Shown here: positions 45,701-55,694 of the stretch, piece by piece | Position numbering within the stretch: the stretch's first letter is position 1 | How the letters are laid out: every line of letters begins with the position of its first letter | NCBI GenBank assembly: GCA_029207755.1 | Contig: JARCOQ010000215.1 | Coordinates: 62,001-126,000, forward strand | Reading direction: 5' to 3' | Length of the DNA stretch: 64,000 bases | Origin: Chamaea fasciata | Taxonomy: Eukaryota; Chordata; Aves; Passeriformes; Sylviidae | Program-made: the position numbers and the translations under genes | The notes under the pieces: model-generated | Told to the model about the DNA's origin: nothing | The model's database searches: none | The model's input: only the letters and a program-made list of their open reading frames with translations

Positions 45701-46147
45701 AGGGAGTTGGGCACAAATGATGGACTGTTTCCAGGGGTTAGTAAAGTCAGCTGCCCAGGTGCCTGGTGTCAGTTTGTAGGAGGCCTTTGGCCCTCCAAGG
45801 GAAGCCAGGCTTCCAGCTTGTGGCAGCTTGCATCTGGAAGAAATCCTGTTCCGTTCTGGATTGTAGGTGGCCGAGGCCAGGTGCCCGGCAGAGGGAGTTG
45901 GGCACAAAGGATGGCCTGTTTCCAGGGGTAATTAAAGTCAGCTGGCCAGGTGCCTGATGTCAGTTTTTAGGAGGCCTTTGGCCCTCCATGGGAAGCCAGG
46001 CTTCCAGCTTGTGGCAGCTTGCATCTGAAAGAAATCCTGTTCCGTTCGGGATTGTAGGTGGCCGAGGCTAGGTGCCCGGCAGAGGGAGTTGGGCACAAAT
46101 GATGGCCTGTTTCCAGGGGTAAGTAAAGTCAGCTGCCCAGGTGCCTG

Positions 46148-46529
46148 ATGTCAGTTTGCAGATGGCAATTGTTCCTCCATGGGAAGCCAGGCTTCCAGCT
46201 TGTGGCAGCTTGCATCTTGAAGAAATCCTGTTCCGTTTGGGATCGTAGGTGGTCGAGGCCTGGTGCCCGGCTGAGGGAGTTGGGAACAAAGGATGGCCTG
46301 TTTCCAGGGGTAAGTAAAGTCAACTGCCCAGGTGCCTGGTGTCAGTTTGTCGGAGGCCTTTGGCCCTCCAAGGGAAGCAAGTCTTCCAGTTTGTGGCAGC
46401 TTACATCTGGAAGAAATCCTGTTCCGTTTGGGATTGTAGGTGGCCGAGGCCTGGTGCCCGGCAGAGGGAGTTGGGCACAAATGATGGCCTGTTTCCAGGG
46501 GTAAGTAAAGTCAGCTGCCCAGGTGCCTG
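46148..46529 (+). repeat. W-K dimer duplication in Y copy 2, first member
   Basis: It is equivalent to 41756-42137. Its presence in both copies shows that the dimer doubled before the Y unit was copied. Confidence 0.9.
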
Positions 46530-46911
46530 ATGTCAGTTTGCAGATGGCAATTGTTCCTCCATGGGAAGCCAGGCTTCCAGCTTGTGGCAGCTTGCATCTT
46601 GAAGAAATCCTGTTCCGTTTGGGATCGTAGGTGGTCGAGGCCTGGTGCCCGGCTGAGGGAGTTGGGAACAAAGGATGGCCTGTTTCCAGGGGTAAGTAAA
46701 GTCAACTGCCCAGGTGCCTGGTGTCAGTTTGTCGGAGGCCTTTGGCCCTCCAAGGGAAGCAAGTCTTCCAGTTTGTGGCAGCTTACATCTGGAAGAAATC
46801 CTGTTCCGTTTGGGATTGTAGGTGGCCGAGGCCTGGTGCCCGGCAGAGGGAGTTGGGCACAAATGATGGCCTGTTTCCAGGGGTAAGTAAAGTCAGCTGC
46901 CCAGGTGCCTG
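46530..46911 (+). repeat. W-K dimer duplication in Y copy 2, second member
   Basis: It is equivalent to 42138-42519 and is followed by a complete R monomer. Confidence 0.9.
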
Positions 46912-47866
46912 ATGTCAGTTTGTAGGAGGCCTTTGGCCCGCTAAGGGAAGGTAGTCTTCTAGATCAAGAGAGCTTGCATCTGGAAGAAATCCTGTTCCGT
47001 TCGGGATTGTAGGTGGCCGAGGCCAGGTGCCCGGCAGAGGGAGTTGGGCAAAAAGGATGGCCTGTTTCCAGGGGTAAGTAAAGTCAGCTGCCCAGGTGGC
47101 TGATGTCAGTTTGTAGGAGGCCTTTGGCCCTCCATGGGAAGGTAGTCTTCCAGTTTGTGACAGCATGCATCTGGAAGAAATCCTGTTTCGTTTGCGATTG
47201 TAGGTGGCCGAGGCCAGGTGCCTGGCAGAGGGAGTTGGGCACAAAGGATGGCCTGTTTCCAGGGGTAAGTAAAGTCAGCTGCCCAGGTGCCTGATGTCAG
47301 TTTGCAGATGGCAATTGTTCCTCCATGGGAAGCCAGGCTTCCAGCTTGTGGCAGCTTGCATCTGGAAGAAATCCTGTTCCGTTTGGGGTTGTAGGTGTCC
47401 GAGGCTAGGTGCCTGGCAGAGGGAGTTGGGCACAAATGATGGCCAGTTTCCAGGCGTAAATAAAGTCAGCTGCCCAGGTGCCTGATGTCAGTTTGTAGGA
47501 GGCCTTTGGCCCTCCAAGGGAAGCCAGGCTTCCAGCTTGTGGCAGCTTGCATCTGGAAGAAATCCTGTTCCGTTCGGGAGTGTAGGTGGCCGAGGCCTGG
47601 TGCCTGGCAGAGGGACTTGGGCACAAATGATGGCCTGTTTCCAGGGGTAAGTAAAGTCAGCTGCCCAGGTGCCTGATGTCAGTTTGTTGCAGGCCTTTGG
47701 CCCTTCAAGGGAAACTAGTCTTCCAGTTTGTGGCAGCTTGCATCTGGAAGAAATCCTGTTCCATTCGGGATTGCAGGTGGCCGAGGCCAGGTGCCCGGCA
47801 GAGGGAGTTGGGCACAAATGATGGCCTGTATCCAGGGGTAAGTAAAGTCAGCTGGCCAGGTGCCTG

Positions 47867-48057
47867 ATGTCAGTTTTTAGGAGGCCTTTGGCCCTCCATG
47901 GGAAGCCAGGCTTCCAGCTTGTGGCAGCTTGCATCTGGAAGAAATCCTGTTCCGTTTGGGATTGTAGGTGGCCGAGGCCTGGTGCCTGGCTAAGGGAGTT
48001 GGGAACAAAGGATGGCCTGTTTCCAGGGGTAAGTAAAGTCAGCTGCCCAGGTGCCTG
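47867..48057 (+). other. Hybrid monomer H'/E at the start of Y copy 3
   Basis: The left part is H' as at 42711 (GTTTTTAGGAGG, CCATGGG, GGGATTGTAGG). From 47980 it is class E (GCCTGGTGCCTGGCTAAGG, GGGAACAAAGG). In copies 1, 2 and 4 the order is H'-F-E, so two monomers were lost. The switch lies between 47964 and 47979. Confidence 0.9.
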
Positions 48058-48821
48058 ATGTCAGTTTGTAGGAGGACTTTGGCCCTCCAAGGGAAGCAAG
48101 TCTTCCAGTTTGTGGCAGCTTGCATCTGGAAGAAATCCTGTTCCGTTCGGGATTGTAGGTGGCCGAGGCCAGGCGCCCGGCAGAGGGAGTTGGGCACAAA
48201 GGATGGCCTGTTTCCAGGAGTAAGTAAAGTCAGCTGCCCAGGTGCCTGATGTCAGTTGGCAGATGGCAATTGTTCCTCCATGGGAAGCCAGGCTTCCAGC
48301 TTGTGGCAGCTTGCATCTGGAAGAAATCCTGTTCCGTTCAGGATTGTAGGTGGCCGAGGCTAGGTGCCCGGCAGTGGGAGTTGGGCACAAATGATGGACT
48401 GTTTCCAGGGGTAAGTAAAGTCAGCTGCCCAGGTGCCTGATGTCAGTTTGTAGGAGGCCTTTGGCCCTCCAAGGGAAGCCAGGCTTCCAGCATGTGGCAG
48501 CTTGCATCTGGAAGAAATCCTGTTCCGTTTGGGATTGTAGGTGGCCGAGGCCTGGTGCCCGGCAGAGGGAGTTGGGCACAAATGATGGCCTGTTTCCAGG
48601 GGTAAGTAAAGTCAACTGCCCAGGTGCCTGATGTCAGTTTGTAGGAGGCCTTTGGCCCTTCAAGGGAAACTAGTCTTCCAGTTTGTGGCAGCTTGCATCT
48701 GGAAGAAATCCTGATCCGATCGGGATTGCAGGTAGCCAATGCCACGTGCCCGGCAGAGGGAGTTGGGCACAAATGATGGCCTGTTTCCAGGGGTAAGTAA
48801 AGTCAGCTGCCCAGGTGCCTG

Positions 48822-49012
48822 ATGTCAGTTTGTAGGAGGCCTTTGGCCCTCCAAGGGAAGCAAGTCTTCCAGTTTGTGGCAGCTTGCATCTGGAAGAAAT
48901 CCTGTTCCGTTCGGGATTGTAGGTGGCCGAGGCCAGGTGCCCGGCAGAGGGAGTTGGGCACAAATGATGGCCTGTTTCCAGGGGTAAGTAAAGTCAGCTG
49001 CCCAGGTGCCTG
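48822..49012 (+). repeat. Reference monomer (consensus-like, class K')
   Basis: This monomer is close to the majority sequence and serves as a coordinate frame (position 1 = A of ATGTCAG). Landmarks in that frame: AGGCCT at 17-22; an inverted repeat CTTCCAG (45-51) / CTGGAAG (69-75) with a 17-nt spacer; four CpGs at 87-88, 91-92, 107-108 and 121-122; CCAGGTGCC twice (112-120 and 181-189); a splice-donor-like GGGGTAAGT ending at 168; and CAGCTG (PvuII) at about 174. Hand composition of the consensus is A37 C44 G66 T44. The monomer ends in TGATG across the boundary, so a stop codon overlaps the next ATG. Confidence 0.9.
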
Positions 49013-50157
49013 ATGTCAGTTTGCAGATGGCAATTGTTCCTCCATGGGAAGCCAGGCTTCCAGCTTGTGGCAGCTTGCATCTGGAAGAAATCCTGTTCCG
49101 TTTGCGATTGTAGGTGGCCGAGGCTAGGTGCCCGGCAGAGTGAGTTGGGCACAAATGATGGACTGTTTCCAGGGGTAAGTAAAGTCAGCTGCCCAGGTGC
49201 CTGATGTCAGTTTGTAGGAGGCCTTTGGCCCTCCATGGGAAGCCAGGCTTCCAGCTTGTGGCAGCTTGCATCTGGAAGAAATCCTGTTCCGTTTGGGATT
49301 GTAGGTGGCCGAGGCCTGGTGCCCGGCAGAGGGAGTTGGGCACAAATGATGGCCTGTTTCCAGGGGTAAGTAAAGTCAGCTGCCCAGGTGCCTGATGTCA
49401 GTTTGTAGGAGGCCTTTGGCCCTTCAAGGGAAACTAGTCTTCCAGTTTGTGGCAGCTTGCATCTGGAAGAAATCCTGTTCCGTTCGGGATTGCAGGTGGC
49501 CAAGGCCACGTGCCCGGCAGAGGGAGTTGGGCACAAATGATGGCCTGTTTCCAGGGGTAAGTAAAGTCAGCTGCCCAGGTGCCTGATGTCAGTTTGTAGG
49601 AGGCCTTTGGCCCTCCAAGTGCAGCCAGGCTTCCGGCTTGTGGCAGCTTGCATCTGGAAGAAATCCTGTTCCATTTGAAATCGTTGGAGGCCGAGGCCTG
49701 GTGCCTGGCTAAGGGAGTTGGGAACAAAGGATGGCCTGTTTCCAGGGGTAAGTAAAGTCACCTGCCCAGGTGCCTGATGTCAGTTTGTAGCAGGCCTTTG
49801 GCCCTCTAAGGGAAGGTAGTCTTCCAGTTTGTGGCAGCTTGCATCTGGAAGAAATCCTGTTCCGTTCTGGATTGTAGGTGGCCGAGGCCAGGTGCCCGGC
49901 AGAGGGAGTTGGGCAGAAATGATGGCCTGTTTCCAGGGGTAAGTAAAGTCAGCTGCCCAGGTGCCTGATGTCAGTTTGCAGATGGCAATTGTTCCTCCAT
50001 GGGAAGCCAGGCTTCCAGCTTGTGGCAGCTTGCATCTGGAAGAAATCCTGTTCCGTTCGGGATTGTAGGTGGCCGAGGCTAGGTGCCCGGCAGTGGGAGT
50101 TGGGCACAAATGATGGCCTGTTCCAGGTGTAAGTAAAGTCACCTGCCCAGGTGCCTG

Positions 50158-50348
50158 ATGTCAGTTTGTAGGAGGCCTTTGGCCCTCCATGGGAAGCCAG
50201 GCTTCCAGCTTGTGGCAGCTTGCATCTGGGAGAAATCCTGTTCCGTTTGGGATCGTAGGTGGCCGAGGCCTGGTGCCTGGCTAAGGGAGTTGGGAGCAAA
50301 GAATGGCCTGTTTCCAGTGGTAAGTAAAGTCAGCTGCCCAGGTGCCTG
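50158..50348 (+). other. Hybrid monomer H/E in Y copy 3
   Basis: The left part is class H with CATCTGGGAGAAATCC, as at 40608 and 45002. From 50254 it is class E (GGATCGTAGG, CTGGCTAAGG, ACAAAGAATGG). The F monomer between H and E in copies 1 and 2 is missing. The switch lies between 50231 and 50253. Confidence 0.88.
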
Positions 50349-53021
50349 ATGTCAGTTTGTAGGAGGCCTTTGGCCCTTCTAGGGAAACTAGTCTTCCAGT
50401 TTGTGGCAGCTTGCATCTGGTAGAAATCCTGTTCCATTCGGGATTGTAGGTGGCCGAGGCCAGGTGCCCGGCAGAGGGAGTTGGGCACAAATGATGGACT
50501 GTTTCCAGGGGTTAGTAAAGTCAGCTGCCCAGGTGCCTGGTGTCAGTTTGTAGGAGGCCTTTGGCCCTCCAAGGGAAGCAAGTCTTCCAGTTTGTGGCAG
50601 CTTGCATCGCGAAGAAATTCTGTTCCGTTCGGGATTGTAGGTGGCCGAGGCCAGGTGCCCGGCAGAGGGAGTTGGGCACAAATGATGGACTGTTTCCAGG
50701 GGTTAGTAAAGTCAGCTGCCCAGGTGCCTGGTGTCAGTTTGTAGGAGGCCTTTGGCCCTCTAAGGGAAGCCAGGCTTCCAGCTTGTGGCAGCTTGCATCT
50801 GGAAGAAATCCTGTTCCGTTCTGGATTGTAGGTGGCCGAGGCCAGGTGCCCGGCAGAGGGAGTTGGGCACAAAGGATGGCCTGTTTCCAGGGGTAAGTAA
50901 AGTCAGCTGCCCAGGTGCCTGATGTCAGTTTGCAGATGGCAATTGTTCCTCCATGGGAAGCCAGGCTTCCAGCTTGTGGCAGCTTGCATCTGAAAGAAAT
51001 CCTGTTCCGTTCGGGATTGTAGGTGGCCGAGGCTAGGTGCCCGGCAGAGGGAGTTGGGCACAAATGATGGACTGTTTCCAGGGGTAAGTAAAGTCAGCTG
51101 CCCAGGTGCCTGATGTCAGTTTGTAGGAGGCCTTTGGCCCTCCATGGGAAGCCAGGCTTCCAGCTTGTGGCAGCTTGCATCTGGAAGAAATCCTGTTCCG
51201 TTTGGGATTGTAGGTGGCCGAGGCCTGGTGCCCGGCAGAGGGACTTGGGCACAAATGATGGCCTGTTTCCAGGGGTAAGTAAAGTCAGCTGCCCAGGTGC
51301 CTGATGTCAGTTTGCAGATGGCAATTGTTCCTCCATGGGAAGCCAGGCTTCCAGCTTGTGGCAGCTTGCATCTTGAAGAAATCCTGTTCCGTTTGGGATC
51401 GTAGGTGGTCGAGGCCTGGTGCCCGGCTGAGGGAGTTGGGAACAAAGGATGGCCTGTTTCCAGGGGTAAGTAAAGTCAACTGCCCAGGTGCCTGGTGTCA
51501 GTTTGTCGGAGGCCTTTGGCCCTCCAAGGGAAGCAAGTCTTCCAGTTTGTGGCAGCTTACATCTGGAAGAAATCCTGTTCCGTTTGGGATTGTAGGTGGC
51601 CGAGGCCTGGTGCCCGGCAGAGGGAGTTGGGCACAAATGATGGCCTGTTTCCAGGGGTAAGTAAAGTCAGCTGCCCAGGTGCCTGATGTCAGTTTGTAGG
51701 AGGCCTTTGGCCCGCTAAGGGAAGGTAGTCTTCTAGTTCAAGAGAGCTTGCATCTGGAAGAAATCCTGTTCCGTTCGGGATTGTAGGTGGCCGAGGCCAG
51801 GTGCCCGGCAGAGGGAGTTGGGCAGAAAGGATGGCCTGTTTCCAGGGGTAAGTAAAGTCAGCTGCCCAGGTGGCTGATGTCAGTTTGTAGGAGGCCTTTG
51901 GCCCTCCATGGGAAGGTAGTCCTCCAGTTTGTGACAGCATGCATCTGGAAGAAATCCTGTTTCGTTTGCGATTGTAGGTGGCCGAGGCCAGGTGCCTGGC
52001 AGAGGGAGTTGGGCACAAAGGATGGCCTGTTTCCAGGGGTAAGTAAAGTCAGCTGCCCAGGTGCCTGATGTCAGTTTGCAGATGGCAATTGTTCCTCCAT
52101 GGGAAGCCAGGCTTCCAGCTTGTGGCAGCTTGCATCTGGAAGAAATCCTGTTCCGTTCGGGATTGTAGGTGGCCGAGGCCTGGTGCCTGGCAGAGGGACT
52201 TGGGCACAAATGATGGCCTGTTTCCAGGGGTAAGTAAAGTCAGCTGCCCAGGTGCCTGATGTCAGTTTGTTGCAGGCCTTTGGCCCTTCAAGTGAAACTA
52301 GTCTTCCAGTTTGTGGCAGCTTGCATCTGGAAGAAATCCTGTTCCATTCGGGATTGCAGGTGGCCGAGGCCAGGTGCCCGGCAGAGGGAGTTGGGCACAA
52401 ATGATGGCCTGTATCCAGGGGTAAGTAAAGTCAGCTGGCCAGGTGCCTGATGTCAGTTTTTAGGAGGCCTTGGCCCTCCATGGGAAGCCAGGCTTCCAGC
52501 TTGTGGCAGCTTGCATCTGGAAGAAATCCTGTTCCGTTTGGGATTGTAGGTGGCCGAGGCCAGGTGCCCGGCAGAGGGAGGTGGGCACAAATGATGGCCT
52601 GTTTCCAGGGGTAAGTAAAGTCAGCTGCCCAGGTGCCTGATGTCAGTTTGTAGGAGGCCTTTGGCCCTTCAAGGGAAACTAGTCTTCCAGTTTGTGGCAG
52701 CTTGCATCTGGAAGAAATCCTGATCCATTCGGGATTGCAGGTGGCCAAGGCCACGTGCCCGGCAGAGGGAGTTGGGCACAAATGATGGCCTGTTTCCAGG
52801 GGTAAGTAAAGTCAGCTGCCCAGGTGCCTGATGTCAGTTTGTAGGAGGCCTTTGGCCCTCCAAGAGCAGCCAGGCTTCCGGCTTGTGGCAGCTTGCATCT
52901 TGAAGAAATCCTGTTCCGTTTGGGATCGTAGGTGGCCGAGGCCTGGTGCCTGGCTAAGGGAGTTGGGAACAAAGGATGGCCTGTTTCCAGGGGTAAGTAA
53001 AGTCAGCTGCCCAGGTGCCTG

Positions 53022-55694
53022 ATGTCAGTTTGTAGGAGGACTTTGGCCCTCCAAGGGAAGCAAGTCTTCCAGTTTGTGGCAGCTTGCATCTGGAAGAAAT
53101 CCTGTTCCGTTCTGGATTGTAGGTGGCTGAGGCCAGGCGCCCGGCAGAGGGAGTTGGGCACAAAGGATGGCCTGTTTCCAGGGGTAAGTAAAGTCAGCTG
53201 CCCAGGTGCCTGATGTCAGTTGGCAGATGGCAATTGTTCCTCCATGGGAAGCCAGGCTTCCAGCTTGTGGCAGCTTGCATCTGGAAGAAATCCTGTTCCG
53301 TTCAGGATTGTAGGTGGCCGAGGCTAGGTGCCCGGCAGTGGGAGTTGGGCACAAATGATGGACTGTTTCCAGGGGTAAGTAAAGTCAGCTGCCCAGGTGC
53401 CTGATGTCAGTTTGTAGGAGGCCTTTGGCCCTCCAAGGGAAGCCAGGCTTCCAGCATGTGGCAGCTTGCATCTGGAAGAAATCCTGTTCCGTTTGGGATT
53501 GTAGGTGGCCGAGGCCTGGTGCCCGGCAGAGGGAGTTGGGCACAAATGATGGCCTGTTTCCAGGGGTAAGTAAAGTCAACTGCCCAGGTGCCTGATGTCA
53601 GTTTGTAGGAGGCCTTTGGCCCTTCTAGGGAAACTAGTCTTCCAGTTTGTGGCAGCTTGCATCTGGTAGAAATCCTGTTCCATTCGGGATTGTAGGTGGC
53701 CGAGGCCAGGTGCCCGGCAGAGGGAGTTGGGCACAAATGATGGACTGTTTCCAGGGGTTAGTAAAGTCAGCTGCCCAGGTGCCTGGTGTCAGTTTGTAGG
53801 GGGCCTTTGGCCCTCCAAGGGAAGCCAGGCTTCCAGCTTGTGGCAGCTTGCATATGGAAGAAATCCTGTTCCGTTCTGGATTGTAGGTGGCCGAGGCCAG
53901 GTGCCCGGCAGAGGGAGTTGGGCACAAAGGATGGCCTGTTTCCAGGGGTAAGTAAAGTCAGCTGCCCAGGTGCCTGATGTCAGTTTGCAGATGGCAATTG
54001 TTCCTCCATGGGAAGCCAGGCTTCCAGCTTGTGGCAGCTTGCATCTGAAAGAAATCCTGTTCCGTTCGGGATTGTAGGTGGCCGAGGCTAGGTGCCCGGC
54101 AGAGGGAGTTGGGCACAAATGATGGACTGTTTCCAGGGGTAAGTAAAGTCAGCTGCCCAGGTGCCTGATGTCAGTTTGTAGGAGGCCTTTGGCCCTCCAT
54201 GGGAAGCCAGGCTTCCAGCTTGTGGCAGCTTGAATCTGGAAGAAATCCTGTTCCGTTTGGGATTGTAGGTGGCCGAGGCCTGGTGCCCGGCAGAGGGAGT
54301 TGGGCACAAATGATGGCCTGTTTCCAGGGGTAAGTAAAGTCAGCTGCCCAGGTGCCTGATGTCAGTTTGTAGGAGGCCTTTGGCCCTTCAAGGGAAACTA
54401 GTCTTCCAGTTTGTGGCAGCTTGCATCTGGAAGAAATCCTGATCCATTCGGGATTGCAGGTGGCCAAGGCCACGTGCCCGGCAGAGGGAGTTGGGCACAA
54501 ATGATGGCCTGTTTTCAGGGGTTAGTAAAGTCAGCTGCCCAGGTGCCTGATGTCAGTTTGTAGGAGGCCTTTGGCCCTCCAAGAGCAGCCAGGCTTCCGG
54601 CTTGTGGCAGCTTGCATCTGGAAGAAATCCTGTTCCATTTGGGATCGTTGGAGGCCGAGGCCTGGTGCCTGGCTAAGGGAGTTGGGAACAAAGGATGGCC
54701 TGTTTCCAGGGGTAAGTAAAGTCACCTGCCCAGGTGCCTGATTTCAGTTTGTAGCCGGCCTTTGGCCCTCTAAGGGAAGGTAGTCTTCCAGTTTGTGGCA
54801 GCTTGCATCTGGAAGAAATCCTGTTCCGTTCTGGATTGTAGGTGGCCGAGGCCAGGTGCCCGGCAGAGGGAGTTGGGCAGAAATGATGGCCTGTTTCCAG
54901 GGGTAAGTAAAGTCAGCTGCCCAGGTGCCTGATGTCAGTTTGCAGATGGCAATTGTTCCTCCATGGGAAGCCAGGCTTCCAGCTTGTGGCAGCTTGCATC
55001 TGGAAGAAATCCTGTTCCGTTCGAGATTGTAGGTGGCCGAGGCTAGGTGCCCGGCAGAGGGAGTTGGGCACAAATGATGGCCTGTTCCAGGTGTAAGTAA
55101 AGTCACCTGCCCAGGTGCCTGATGTCAGTTTGTAGGAGGCCTTTGGCCCTCCATGGGAAGCCAGGCTTCCAGCTTGTGGCAGCTTGCATCTGGGAGAAAT
55201 CCTGTTCCGTTTGGGATTGTAGGTGGCCGAGGCCTGGTGCCTGGCAGAGGGACTTGGGCACAAATGATGGCCTGTTTCCAGGAGTAAGTAAAGTCAACTG
55301 CCCAGGTGCCTGATGTCAGTTTGTAGGAGGCCTTTGGCCCTTCAAGGGAAACTAGTCTTCCAGTTTGTGGCAGCTTGCATCTGGAAGAAATCCTGATACG
55401 ATCGGGATTGCAGGTAACCAAGGCCACGTGCCCGGCAGAGGGAGTTGGGCACAAATGATGGCCTGTTTCCAGGGGTAAGTAAAGTCAGCTGCCCAGGTGC
55501 CTGATGTCAGTTTGTAGGAGGCCTTTGGCCCTCCAAGAGCAGCCAGGCTTCCGGCTTGTGGCAGCTTGCATCTTGAAGAAATCCTGTTCCGTTTGGGATC
55601 GTAGGTGGCCGAGGCCTGGTGCCTGGCTAAGGGAGTTGGGAACAAAGGATCGCCTGTTTCCAGGGGTAAGTAAAGTCATCTGCCCAGGTGCCTG
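53022..55694 (+). repeat. 14-monomer internal repeat, left member
   Basis: It starts with a T monomer carrying GGTGGCTGAGGCC, shared only with 55695, then W-P-F''-L-W-H-F-E'-Q-W-H-F-E. The period to the next copy is 2673 bp (14 x 191 less 1). Confidence 0.8.

Larger units (their letters stand above)
42711..47866 (+). repeat. Zone Y HOR, copy 2 (27 monomers, 5156 bp)
   Basis: It has the same order as copy 1, including the doubled W-K pair, but keeps R-V-W-L-CC at its right end in full. Apart from the private indels of copy 1 and a few substitutions (for example GGGAACAAAGG here against GGGAACAAAGA in the E monomer), the two copies are almost identical. Confidence 0.9.
47867..52449 (+). repeat. 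Zone Y HOR, copy 3 (24 monomers, 4583 bp)
   Basis: Order is H'/E-T-W-P-F-K'-W-H-F-E'-Q-W-H/E-F''-K'-L-W-H-W-K-R-V-W-CC. It retains P and K' (48440, 48822), which copies 1 and 2 lack, and has a single W-K pair. The E' monomer at 49586 has TTTGAAATCG and CAAGTGCAGCC. Confidence 0.88.

Noticed and set aside
48933..49011. Internal duplication of CCAGGTGCC within the monomer as a sign of an ancestral shorter unit
   Set aside because: The two copies are 69 bp apart, and the sequences around them do not align further, so no shorter ancestral period is supported.
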